Notes: a model not told the origin generated them from the sequence alone. 40,092 bases of DNA from an uncultured Microbacterium sp. (GCA_937988695.1 CALKHM010000086.1:1-40092), one strand, 5' to 3'; shown: positions 1 through 7,875, counted from the first letter of the stretch. Numbers and translations are program-made.

Positions 1-53
1 AGAGCGCACGACTGAAAATCGTGAGGTCACGGGATCGACGCCCGTCGGAGCCA
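1..53 (+). tRNA. tRNA-Phe (GAA), 3' part only
   Basis: The window opens inside a tRNA gene. The anticodon stem CACGA (7-11) pairs with TCGTG (19-23) around the loop CTGAAAA, which puts the anticodon GAA at 14-16 (phenylalanine). The T-stem is ACGGG (29-33) with CCCGT (41-45) around the loop ATCGACG, which has A instead of the usual T at its first position. The acceptor 3' strand CGGAGCC is at 46-52, with discriminator A at 53. CCA is not encoded. The D-arm and 5' acceptor strand lie left of the window. The 3' half is duplicated at 8061-8104, so this copy was probably rebuilt by island integration. Confidence 0.95.
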
Positions 54-54
54 C
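11..54 (+). repeat. att direct repeat, left copy (within tRNA-Phe)
   Basis: These 44 bp are repeated without mismatch at 8061-8104. The repeat begins at the last base of the 5' anticodon stem and ends just past the tRNA discriminator base, the usual footprint of a tyrosine-integrase attachment site. A tyrosine recombinase pseudogene begins about 80 bp to the right. I infer that this is the tRNA-side junction of the integrated island. Confidence 0.93.
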
Positions 55-57
55 GGG

Positions 58-97
58 AACCCCCGAGGTGGCTTCTACACCGAGGGGGTTCTTCTTT
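58..97 (+). terminator. Rho-independent terminator of tRNA-Phe (island-borne)
   Basis: AACCCCC (58-64) pairs with GGGGGTT (84-90), and GGTG with CACC pairs inside around a GCTTCTA loop. Two central positions do not pair. The stem is followed by a T-rich run ending near 97. A related hairpin with the same loop follows the right att copy (8109-8144), so this one probably came with the island. Confidence 0.75.
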
Positions 98-136
98 TCC
101 CTTGCAAACACAGGGATCGCGGGCTCCATCGGTCCT

Positions 137-1112
137 CTACGAAGGCGAAGTCGTGCCGGTCATCGCGGGCGCTTCACCCCCTTCGAGTTGACCTCTTGAC
201 TGGGCATCGAAGAACGCCGAGAGCGGCTCAACGCTTCTTCGCGCAGCGAGTCGCCGCGTACCGGCGTAGAGCTGCGTCACCATGAGCGACGAATGCCCTA
301 GTAGGGCCAGAACGTCGGGCGCCGGGAGCCCGGCATCGAAGAAGAACACCGCCGCTGTGTGGCGCAGATCACGCCAGTGCAATGCAGCACGTTCACCCGG
401 CGCGAACGCCTTGACGAGTGCACGCTTCCGGCGCCAGTCGAGCGCACGGCTGAGATTCTTCGAACTGATGAAGCCGCCGCGCGGTCCCGTGAAGAGATAG
501 TCGTGGATGCTTTTGCCCGCTTCCGCTTCCCGCAGGATTGGAACGAACTGATCTACGACGGGCACAGTCCGCGTCCTGCGACCCTTGGTGGGCCCTACGG
601 CGACTTGTCCGGTGAGGCCGGGACACAGTACGAACAACGCTCAGCGTGCGCTCGTCCCAATTCACGTCCGAGAGCCGGAGGCCCGCGACTTCCCCCAGAC
701 GACAGCCTGTGTACACCATCGCCAGCACGAAGCGCCGGTACGGTCCCGAGGCAGGAAGCACCTCGAGCAGACGGCGGAACTCATCGCGAGTGAGGGCCCG
801 AGCCGCCACATCGGACGCTTGCTGCCGACGCCGGTCACCCCCGATGCACGGATTTGACGCGATGTAACCGCCCTTCACAGCAACGCGGCACAGCGCTGAC
901 AGAACACTGAGCGCGTCCGCCCTGGTGGATTCCGCTCCGGTCCAGTTCGCGAACGCTTCCTCGACGTCCAGAGTGGTGATCGCGGTAATCACCCGATCCG
1001 CGAACCACGGCTGAACCCGACGTCGCCATGCGTACGTGTACGCCCGTTGAGTGCCAGGCGCGATCTTCGAGAACACGACAGGCCGATAGCGACCCCAGAG
1101 AGCACCGACCAT
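137..1112 (-). pseudogene. Tyrosine recombinase/integrase, frameshifted
   Basis: This is a phage-type site-specific recombinase that would insert the island at tRNA-Phe. The 5' part (1112 down to about 620) encodes a core-binding domain and the start of the catalytic domain, including the first catalytic Arg in GCRLGEVAGL. The 3' part, in another frame (down to 137), carries the box LRHTAA (His and Arg), LLGHSS and the Tyr nucleophile in TQLYAG. Removing one base from the GGCC/GGG run at about 616-622 joins the frames into a protein of about 325 residues with all catalytic residues present. Either it was recently inactivated or the base is a sequence error. It faces the tRNA, as integrases in tRNA-borne islands commonly do. 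Confidence 0.88.
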
Positions 1113-1189
1113 AGGTGGTGAAGTCGAGGAATCAGCTAGTCACATATTGTAAGACTAGCCGCTTATCTCCATAGACGCAATGTATGCGA

Positions 1190-1591
1190 CTAATCTTCCT
1201 TGCGAGGAGGATAACGCGCCGCAAACCCCGCCGCGAACTTCGCGGGATCGAGGTCGATCCCTTCAAACTCGTACACGTCCGGATGCTTCCCGAATGCCTC
1301 ACGGAACTGGGCAATCCGTCGATACATCTGCGACTTGGAGATTCCAAGCGCCTTCTGAGTGTTCTCGAACCCCCCGCAGAGGTGCCACATCAGCCAGAAG
1401 CCGATTAGGTCCAGCACGCGAGCGCCCGCGTAGCCGCGCAACATCTGACGTAGCTCTGGAAACGCCCCGAACGGGCGCTTGTTCGCAGCCTTGTTGACCT
1501 TGTAGTAGGTCTCGTAGGCGGACTCGAGCGCCGACTTGGCGCGCCCCTCCCCCTCGGGCGAGGGCATACGCTCAGATCGAAAGTCAGCCAT
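1190..1591 (-). CDS. Small HTH-like island protein
   Basis: This 133-residue protein is not recognised at family level. Its central part is hydrophobic and aromatic (LIGFWLMWHLCGG, about 61-73). It is followed by a stretch that looks like a helix-turn-helix (KALGISKSQMYRRIAQFREAF, about 79-99), where GISKSQMYRRI resembles a recognition-helix segment. The N-terminus (MPSPEGEGRAKSALESAYETY) and C-terminus are polar. The start at 1591 has GAGGG about eight bases upstream. It lies beside the integrase and transcribes towards it. A good palindrome (1636-1654) precedes it, so an autoregulator or excision/integration regulator is possible. The function is inferred only from the HTH-like segment and position. 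Confidence 0.6.
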   Translation of the reverse strand: MADFRSERMPSPEGEGRAKSALESAYETYYKVNKAANKRPFGAFPELRQMLRGYAGARVLDLIGFWLMWHLCGGFENTQKALGISKSQMYRRIAQFREAFGKHPDVYEFEGIDLDPAKFAAGFAARYPPRKED

Positions 1592-1635
1592 CGAGAGACC
1601 CTCTAGTCGCGACCTACGGGACTACACCCTACGGC

Positions 1636-1654
1636 ACACTGCTGACAGTGTCAG
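1636..1654. promoter_or_regulatory. Nested palindromes upstream of the HTH-like gene
   Basis: ACACTG-CTGA-CAGTGT (1636-1651) overlaps CTGACA-G-TGTCAG (1642-1654). Both are perfect inverted repeats, 45-60 bp upstream of the start at 1591. That is where an operator would sit, and the neighbouring product looks like a DNA-binding protein. Binding is inferred. Confidence 0.45.
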
Positions 1655-1694
1655 TTGCCCGCCGCCTGCGGGAGAGATCGTCTCCCGAAATCTT

Positions 1695-2144
1695 CTACAC
1701 AGGATCAAGAGTGGTACTCCGGTTGCCGACAGCTTGGCCGTTGCCGGTGCCCGTATCGTCGTCAGACTCGACCGTTGCGGCAGCCGCGGCCTCTGCGCGA
1801 TCCTGCGCGAGCCGTTCAGCTAGATGGTTCGCAATGCTCACGACCTGAGCCTTCATGTCCTTCGTCCGGTCGATGGTAAGGCCCCCAAAATCACGAGATT
1901 GATCGAAGACGCTGTAGTCGACATCAGCGGACCAAATAGAGATCACGGCGTTCTCTCCGAAGCGATGTCTGAACTGCTCGGACTCGAAGCGCGTCCATAC
2001 TCGCTTCGGATACTGCGGGCCAAGGATTACGACCACATAGCTTGCTTCGCTCTTGTAGATAGGCGCGAGCTACTCCTCGACGTTCGCGGCAAGAATACGG
2101 CTCTGTTCGTTTGAATCATAGAACACGCCTAAATCCCGCTCGGC
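1695..2144 (-). pseudogene. TIR-domain protein remnant
   Basis: Read on the minus strand from 2144, the sequence encodes AERDLGVFYDSNEQSRI, then a TAG stop (2072-2070) in VEE*LAPIYKSEASYVV, then ILGPQYPKRVWTRFESEQF and RHRFGENAVISIW. This matches the Toll/interleukin-1 receptor fold as found in bacterial antiviral NADases: VFYD at the second strand, the helix before LAPIY, YVVVILG, and the Y-x-x-R-x-W-T-x-F-E signature. The codon at the TAG is normally Tyr in EEYLAPIY. About 35 N-terminal residues of a normal TIR domain are missing. Homology stops flush with the inverted repeat at 2143. Without a stop-free frame or an N-terminus it is almost certainly dead. A GTG at 2036 could only make a fragment. 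Confidence 0.8.
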
Positions 2145-2241
2145 GAGCGATGCTGACGGCGTGTCCGGCTGCGGTGCGTCCGGTCCTCGCTACGCTGCGG
2201 TCCGGGCGCTCCTCGCCGGACACGCCGTCAGCATCGCTCGC
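2143..2241. repeat. Perfect 27-bp inverted repeat with 45-nt spacer
   Basis: The arm at 2143-2169 (starting GCGAGCGATGCTGACGGC) is the exact reverse complement of 2215-2241. The spacer (2170-2214) has two related TGCGGT...GTCCGG segments. It separates the TIR remnant from the methylase gene and would form a very stable cruciform or hairpin. No U-run follows either arm, so it does not look like an ordinary terminator. It may be a non-autonomous palindromic element or the scar of a rearrangement that removed the TIR N-terminus. Confidence 0.9.
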
Positions 2242-2317
2242 ATCGGCCAGGCGGGCAGCCAGGGACCCCACAGTCGAGATAGTCTGCAACTCGACCGATG
2301 AGGAGCAACCTGCAGAG

Positions 2318-4909
2318 ATGGCCATCGACTTTGAGCCCGACGTCGACCCGATCAACGGGAAGATCATCGACTTCCTGAGTGGAGCTGAGCTCGAAGACCG
2401 CCCCGAGGAGCGCGTTCGTCAGCGATACCTAAAGGTCCTCCACTACGACTATGGTTACGCCAAGTCGCTGATGCGCCGTGAAGTCAAGATCATGGCAGGC
2501 TCGAATGAGGTCGTCGCGCACGATGGCACCCCGACTCGTGCGGACATCGCGGTCTACTTTACGGCTAACGCTGCAAGCACGAACAACCAGGGCAAGATCA
2601 AGTTTGTCGTCGAGTGCAAGCGTCCAGATGTCGATTCTGGCCGGAACCAGCTTGTCTCATACATCTTCAACACGAGCGCTGGCGGCGGCGTCTGGTACAA
2701 CGGCGACAGCCTCCAACCCTTCAGGCGCCGGACGCTCCCCAACAACGAGCTCGAACCCGCACCAAAGGTACCAGCGTTCGACGAAACCTGGGACGCGGTC
2801 GCGCGGCCCCCGAAGACCGAGTTGCGTCGACCGCGCGACGTACGCGGCCTTCTTCGGCTATGTAACGACAGGCTTCACGGGCGCGGAATAGATGGCGACG
2901 AGGAAGACCTCACCATGGACATGGTGAGGATCGTTCTAGCAAAAGCGCAGGACGAGACTGAGCTTGGCGACTACCCTCTCTTCTACGTCACATCGGATGA
3001 GTATTCCTCCAAGGATGGACGAGTCGCTGTCGCCGCGAGAGTCCGCGCGCTCTTCCGACGGTATGCGGAGAACTATCCGGCGGTCTTCGACGAACACGAA
3101 ACGGTGCGCGTCTCAGATTCAGCCATTACAGAAGTGGTCGCAATTCTTCAAGAATGGCGAATGATGTCACGCCTCGATGAGGCAGATGAATGGGACATCA
3201 TGGGCGCCGCGTACGAACAGTACACCGCCACCCACCTGAAGCGAGCACGTGGTCAGTACTTTACAAACCGCCTAATCGTCAATTTCATTGTCGATGCCCT
3301 AGACCCGGGTCCGGATGTTAAAGCCCTCGACCCCGCTGGTGGCTCGGGCGGCTTCGTAACTGCGGTGCTTCGACACGCCCGCCGCAAGATACTTGCGCAG
3401 ACGACACCGGGGTCTACCGCTCGAGAACACCAACTCGCGAATCTTCGGCAACGGTTGTCTGCCGTCGAGATCAGTCCCCGGCTTGTAAAGATCGCCAAGA
3501 CAGCGATGCTTCTTAATGGCGATGGTCACGCGGGGATGACACGAGGAAACAGCCTTGGCCCCTATTCCGAGTTTGATGCGTGGATCCGCGACAAGTCCGG
3601 CAAGGGACAGCCAACGCTAATCGTCACCAACCCACCATTTGCAGGCGTGGGCGAGGGACAGATCAGTGACCCCGACGTACTCGCCCAGTATGAACTCGCG
3701 CGGCGCTGGTCGGTAGACGCTCAAGGGCACTACGAGCCTGACATGACTGGACCCGTCGAGAGCCGACCACCGGAGATGCTGTTCCTCGAGCGCTGCCTTG
3801 ATTGGTTGCGCCCAGGCGGCCTCCTCGGTGTCGTCATGCCCAAGGGATTCCTCGACACCGCGACGTATCGCCCGGCGAGAGAGTTGCTTTTTCGCACCGG
3901 AAAGCTCCTTGCTGTCGTGACGTTCCACAAGAACAGCTTTCAACCAGACACCGGCGTGCGAACATGTGTGGTTTTGGTTCGCAAGTACGAGACCGGCGAA
4001 CGCCCACCCGCCGACTATCCGATCTTCATGGCGATCAATCAACGCATCGGCCGCGACAGCGAGGGCCGGCCAATCTTCAGAGTTGATACCAACGGTGCAC
4101 CAACTGACGACGTAGACGAAGATCTCTCAGAAATTCTGGACGCATACAAGGCGTTCCAGGGAGGGAAGCTCGAAGCATCGGAGTACAAGTTCTCCATCCA
4201 GCGCTCCGCATTGGCAAGCGAATCGCTCAACATCAACCCGCAGTTCCATCTACCTCATCTGAATGAATCCATTCGAGCCGTCCAACAACTCGATGACTCT
4301 TCAATCTGGGATGTTCTCACGCTCGGGCACGTGGAGAATGGCGTGGCAATCTTCAAAGGCCCCCGCCTCCGCACTGACAATGTGGTCGTCGATTTTTATA
4401 CCCCAGATTCCACAATCGAGGCGTACTACACGCCCTCTGCTGTCCTCCAAGACAAGCGCGACAGTGTCAAGTGGCTGGATATGTCGAGGGCAACTCCCGC
4501 GCAGCGCCGCTCGTTCGCCGCCGTGCGAGTGCGTCGAGGTGATCTATTGGTCACAAGGTCAGGTACCATTGGGCGCGTCGCGTACATCACCAACGCACTC
4601 AACGGAGCTATCGTCTCTGACGACGCGATTCGAGTGCGAATCCGCGATGAGCGCTTGCGTGCGTACGTATTTGCATATCTGCAGTCCCAGCCAGCGCAGG
4701 ATCAGATGCGACTCAACGAGTACGGGTCCGTTCAGCAGCACCTAGAGCCTGAACATATCCGCGATCTCCTCATTCCAATACCTAAGGACTGGGCAGATGC
4801 GACGCATATCGTCGACAGCGCGCTGGAATTCATGTCCAGCAAGGAGACTCAAGACCGAGCAATGAAGACGATCCGTAGCGGCATCGATGAAATCTTCGCT
4901 TCCGCGTGA
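2318..4909 (+). CDS. Single-chain restriction-modification protein (nuclease-N6-adenine methylase-specificity)
   Basis: An 863-residue protein that should methylate adenine in a specific DNA sequence and probably also cut unmodified DNA. The N-terminus (about 28-130) resembles the HsdR N-terminal nuclease domain: RPEERVRQ, then D76 in RADIAVYF and E99/K101 in VVECKRP, a PD-(D/E)xK arrangement. The methylase part has GQYFT (312-316), the SAM loop DPAGGSGGF (338-346) and the catalytic NPPF (438-441). The C-terminus (about 650-860) looks like an HsdS target-recognition domain, with RRGDLLVTRSGTIGRVAYI near 740. I see no helicase/translocase motor and no separate HsdR, so it is closer to type IIG/IIL than type I. 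I chose ATG 2318, with AGGAG upstream, because upstream codons run through the inverted repeat and lack homology. Confidence 0.87.
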   Translation: MAIDFEPDVDPINGKIIDFLSGAELEDRPEERVRQRYLKVLHYDYGYAKSLMRREVKIMAGSNEVVAHDGTPTRADIAVYFTANAASTNNQGKIKFVVECKRPDVDSGRNQLVSYIFNTSAGGGVWYNGDSLQPFRRRTLPNNELEPAPKVPAFDETWDAVARPPKTELRRPRDVRGLLRLCNDRLHGRGIDGDEEDLTMDMVRIVLAKAQDETELGDYPLFYVTSDEYSSKDGRVAVAARVRALFRRYAENYPAVFDEHETVRVSDSAITEVVAILQEWRMMSRLDEADEWDIMGAAYEQYTATHLKRARGQYFTNRLIVNFIVDALDPGPDVKALDPAGGSGGFVTAVLRHARRKILAQTTPGSTAREHQLANLRQRLSAVEISPRLVKIAKTAMLLNGDGHAGMTRGNSLGPYSEFDAWIRDKSGKGQPTLIVTNPPFAGVGEGQISDPDVLAQYELARRWSVDAQGHYEPDMTGPVESRPPEMLFLERCLDWLRPGGLLGVVMPKGFLDTATYRPARELLFRTGKLLAVVTFHKNSFQPDTGVRTCVVLVRKYETGERPPADYPIFMAINQRIGRDSEGRPIFRVDTNGAPTDDVDEDLSEILDAYKAFQGGKLEASEYKFSIQRSALASESLNINPQFHLPHLNESIRAVQQLDDSSIWDVLTLGHVENGVAIFKGPRLRTDNVVVDFYTPDSTIEAYYTPSAVLQDKRDSVKWLDMSRATPAQRRSFAAVRVRRGDLLVTRSGTIGRVAYITNALNGAIVSDDAIRVRIRDERLRAYVFAYLQSQPAQDQMRLNEYGSVQQHLEPEHIRDLLIPIPKDWADATHIVDSALEFMSSKETQDRAMKTIRSGIDEIFASA

Positions 4910-5067
4910 TGGCGGTCGCTTATGCCTCAGTATCAGAGTCCGAGGCGAACAGGGGGTCTTCGACTCCTAGTCGTGGGCGGACGTGGCGCATGCCATCAAC
5001 GACGCGGAGCCCCATGACAAGCTAAGAGTGCTGCAGTGTGTCATCCGCAGCGGTGGGGAGAGTTCTG

Positions 5068-6000
5068 GTGGTCAGTGGTAAACAGATCCGCGTGTATCTC
5101 GTAGACGGGACACCTGGCGGACTCTTAACGGCAGAGATCATGAACTGGACGGGGCACGTTGTCGCTGCTCCACGCTCTGATATCGCCGATCTCCTTGCGC
5201 GCGAGGAGGTCCGCCGCACCGGCGTGTATCTTCTCCTCGGCGACGATGCGGAGTCCCAGTCTCCCTCGGGCAAAGCGGTCTATGTCGGTGAGGGGGACGA
5301 CATTGCTGTCCGCCTACGTCAACATGCCCGCCCCGAGAACGTCGGCGGTAAGGACTTTTGGGATCGAGTTGTGGTCCTGACGTCGAAGGATGCAAATCTC
5401 ACAAAAGCTCACGCCCGACACCTGGAAGCTCGACTCATCGGCGCCGCAACCTCCGCGCGACGGGCCAGCGTACTTAACGGGACCTCACCGCTGCCTATCC
5501 ACCTCCCGGAAGCGGACGTGGCAGACATGGACTACTACTTGAGCCAAGTGCAGATCGTGCTTCCGATTCTCGGAATAACCGAGTTCAGACCGACGCGGGT
5601 GCCCCTCGCTCAGCTGACTGAACCTTCGAAGGGTTCCATTCCCTCGAGACGTACATCGCCGACCTTCAGATTTAACGTGCCTCGCTACGGGATCGCTGCG
5701 CTGGCGCAGGAGGTAGATGGCGAGTTCACCGTCCTCGAGGGTTCCGTGGCCAGGGCGGCATGGGTCGGAACCCATCGACACCCCGGGTATCAGCAACTCC
5801 ACGCCAGGCTTCTGAGCGACGGAGCACTCCACCTCGAAACAGACGAATTGGCGCGGTTTACACAGGATATGGTCTTCTCGTCACCGTCTGCCGCTGCTGC
5901 TGTGGTGGCCGGCCGCGCTGCCAACGGCCGGACGTCCTGGACCGACGTTGATACGGGAATCAACTTTGGTGACTGGCAAAACCGGGGAATCACCGAATAG
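5068..6000 (+). CDS. GIY-YIG nuclease with C-terminal DUF4357
   Basis: A 310-residue protein. It contains a GIY-YIG endonuclease core: GVY (52-54), YVG (72-74), the catalytic-type Arg in VRLRQH (R82) and the metal-binding-type Glu in HLEARL (E120). After a linker comes a DUF4357 module (about 210-310: VLEGSVARA, FTQDMVFSSPSAAAAVV, GRAANGRTSW). Proteins with this pair of domains commonly sit beside restriction-modification genes. This one follows the methylase by about 160 bp on the same strand, so it is probably a nuclease partner. The GTG at 5068 has GGGGAGAG upstream and gives the family-like start VSGKQIRVYLVDGTP. An in-frame GTG at 5038 would add ten residues. Confidence 0.85.
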   Translation: MVSGKQIRVYLVDGTPGGLLTAEIMNWTGHVVAAPRSDIADLLAREEVRRTGVYLLLGDDAESQSPSGKAVYVGEGDDIAVRLRQHARPENVGGKDFWDRVVVLTSKDANLTKAHARHLEARLIGAATSARRASVLNGTSPLPIHLPEADVADMDYYLSQVQIVLPILGITEFRPTRVPLAQLTEPSKGSIPSRRTSPTFRFNVPRYGIAALAQEVDGEFTVLEGSVARAAWVGTHRHPGYQQLHARLLSDGALHLETDELARFTQDMVFSSPSAAAAVVAGRAANGRTSWTDVDTGINFGDWQNRGITE

Positions 6001-6130
6001 GCTCCGAGAGCCTGCTCCCATGGGCTCGGCCTCTGCAGCTTGCCCGGTCCATTTCTGTGCGATCACCCATCGCCAGACCCACCACGCGATTGGGTTCTCA
6101 TGCGGTGACGAAGAGCCCATTCAGCTCAGC

Positions 6131-6931
6131 TCAGTAGTCGAGTGCCCCTCCCGCACGCAACCGCTTCGCTGCAACCTCAATCGACTCGGACCCCTTGACC
6201 GAGACCACAAGCCGCAGATGCCACCCAGCAGCCGGCGAGTTGACTCGCTCCACACGAGCGATTGGCCAGGGATCGCCCGCCTTCATGGAAGGTGCAATGA
6301 ACCGCGCCAACCAATCTGGCAGATAACCCACAAGATGCCCCTCCTTCGTGAAGAGCAGCATCGCGTCTGGGTTGTAGTCGTTCCCGATCTCACGCCGAAC
6401 CGTGAGGCGATCTCCAGGCGACAGCGACATCAGTACGGCTTCAAACTCATCCTCAGAGTAGACGGGAGACTCTCCCAGTTCGCTCCGCACTGACTTGGTC
6501 TGAAGGTAACGAAGTCCCGAAGCGAGCACCGCACACGTCCAACCGCCCTCGTCGGCGCTCGGGAGTGGCGTCACCTGAAGCGTGTCCCCTTCTGATCCGC
6601 CTCCTGTGTACACCAGCTGCTCCCACGGCGTTGCCGTGGATGGATCGAGTTGCAGGTCTTCGAGGACTCTGACGAAATCTTCGCGCGAGGGGTCCATGAT
6701 CCGCTCGTGGAAGAGGGGGAAGAGCTCGTCGCTCTTGTAAGCCACGCCAAGGTCCTTGAACCCAAGCAGGGGGCGAAACCCCTCCGCTGTCGCAGCCGCA
6801 GATAGATATTCGAAGCGGTAGGTTCGCCCGTCGAACCCGAGCAATCCCACGGGGATCATGGCACGCGTCGTCGGTTGCTGCCACAGCACGACAAGCTCAG
6901 TCACCAGCTCCTCCTGCGTTCCAGTTAGCAT
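6131..6931 (-). CDS. HIRAN-domain protein with HipA-N-like segment
   Basis: A 266-residue protein. The N-terminal region (about 15-80) contains FRPLLGFKDLGVAYKSDELF and FHERIMDPSREDF. I read this as the small N-terminal subdomain of HipA-type proteins, which in split systems such as HipBST is a separate polypeptide that controls the kinase. The C-terminal region (about 165-255) fits a HIRAN domain: LSPGDRLTVRREIGNDYNPD, then GHLVGYLPDWLARF. HIRAN is a small beta-barrel that in HLTF-type proteins binds DNA ends. The start at 6931 follows a strong AAGGAGG Shine-Dalgarno sequence. The gene overlaps the end of the kinase gene by 35 bp, so the two are translated together. The role as antitoxin/regulator is inferred. 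Confidence 0.78.
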   Translation of the reverse strand: MLTGTQEELVTELVVLWQQPTTRAMIPVGLLGFDGRTYRFEYLSAAATAEGFRPLLGFKDLGVAYKSDELFPLFHERIMDPSREDFVRVLEDLQLDPSTATPWEQLVYTGGGSEGDTLQVTPLPSADEGGWTCAVLASGLRYLQTKSVRSELGESPVYSEDEFEAVLMSLSPGDRLTVRREIGNDYNPDAMLLFTKEGHLVGYLPDWLARFIAPSMKAGDPWPIARVERVNSPAAGWHLRLVVSVKGSESIEVAAKRLRAGGALDY

Positions 6932-7826
6932 CTCGGAGCCTCCTTCCGTTGATCTCGAGAACGTTGACTGCAAATGTACGCGCGACCTCCGACACTCCGT
7001 CTACGCCGGAAACCAGCGCCGGAAAATCTGCAGTCGCGATCTGCTCGACAAGTCCAAGCAGCTGTCGAGCGCCAGCAGCCGTGCAGCTCCGGGCAGACCG
7101 CACTGCAAGATCAACGAGGCTGGTCGCGCGGTCCCCGTCAAACCGCCTCGCGAGTCCCCGGGCAGCGAACTGCTCCATGGTCCTAGGACTCCGTAGCCTC
7201 TCGGACCGCTGGTAGTCGCTCAGTTGGAATCCTAGAGAGGCCTCCACATCATACGACGGAGCTATCGCATCACGGAGATCGTCGATACTCGAGCGCGCAC
7301 GAAGGATGGACCAGTTCTGCTCGTGTCGATCGCCGTTGCCGATGAGCGCATCCAAGACGAGGTATCCCACCATCACATCCACTGCCGATGCGTCTGCCCA
7401 AGTCGCCCACCCTGGCGGGGCCGAGTACTCACCGAGCGTCCGGAGGACGTTCGAGATCGAGTGTCCAATCGAGGCCGTCTTGTCGCGCACAGAATCGCGC
7501 GTCTCGACACCAATCTCGTGCAACATCGCCAGGCGCCCCGAGACCATGTCATACCCGGGCGCTCGCACATTCCGGACGATGACGCCGTCGACTCCCGCCC
7601 GCATCGCAAGCCGGGACTCCGCCGCCGGAATGCCCATCGTCCGGGCAATGACCGAGCCGACGCACTCAGTCCAGTCCGAGATCTGACGAACACCGTTTTC
7701 CTGCGTGCTCACAGGTTTGAACAACCAGTCCGACTCGAACCTTGTTGAAGAACCACCCGGCTCACGGATCCAGAGCTTCGCTGCCGCCCCGCGTGGCTCC
7801 ACGCGCACGACTTCCCATGACGTCAC
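6897..7826 (-). CDS. HipA-like protein kinase (HipT-like)
   Basis: A 309-residue protein that should phosphorylate a protein substrate; HipA and HipT target aminoacyl-tRNA synthetases. The visible kinase features are DWLFKP with the nucleotide-binding Lys (K37), DWTE with the pairing Glu (E54), the catalytic loop GNGDRHEQNW (163-172; D166, N171), and the metal-binding Asp in APSYDVEASLGF (D193). It lacks the N-terminal subdomain of full-length HipA (about 440 residues). That piece seems to be on the next gene. No HipB-type HTH antitoxin gene is adjacent. The start is GTG at 7826 and a palindrome lies at 7861-7875. The target is unknown. Confidence 0.85.
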   Translation of the reverse strand: MTSWEVVRVEPRGAAAKLWIREPGGSSTRFESDWLFKPVSTQENGVRQISDWTECVGSVIARTMGIPAAESRLAMRAGVDGVIVRNVRAPGYDMVSGRLAMLHEIGVETRDSVRDKTASIGHSISNVLRTLGEYSAPPGWATWADASAVDVMVGYLVLDALIGNGDRHEQNWSILRARSSIDDLRDAIAPSYDVEASLGFQLSDYQRSERLRSPRTMEQFAARGLARRFDGDRATSLVDLAVRSARSCTAAGARQLLGLVEQIATADFPALVSGVDGVSEVARTFAVNVLEINGRRLRDANWNAGGAGD

Positions 7827-7860
7827 GTCGATCCGGGCTCGTGCTGGCCTGCGGCATAGT

Positions 7861-7875
7861 TCCGTAGTCTACGGA
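7861..7875. promoter_or_regulatory. Palindrome upstream of the kinase-HIRAN operon
   Basis: TCCGTAG-T-CTACGGA is a perfect inverted repeat with 7-bp arms, ending 35 bp before the GTG start of the kinase gene. Toxin-antitoxin operons are usually repressed by their own products at such sites. Here no HTH antitoxin is encoded, so what would bind is open. Confidence 0.45.

Noticed and set aside
616..622. Programmed frameshift in the integrase
   Set aside because: No slippery heptamer or stimulatory structure was evident. A simple one-base indel explains it.
2143..2241. Bidirectional terminator
   Set aside because: The 45-nt spacer is too long for a terminator loop and no T-run follows either arm.
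2111..2317. N-terminal extension of the methylase gene by 69 codons
   Set aside because: It reads through the inverted repeat and gives low-complexity basic sequence. The family-like sequence and a ribosome binding site begin at 2318.
1695..6000. A Thoeris, BREX or DISARM defence system
   Set aside because: TIR suggests Thoeris but no ThsA-like gene is present and the TIR is broken. The characteristic BREX (brxC, pglZ) and DISARM (drmA/drmB) genes are absent.
5999..6013. AGGCTC-CGA-GAGCCT hairpin after the GIY-YIG gene as a terminator
   Set aside because: Only a 6-bp stem with no T-run; too weak to annotate with confidence.
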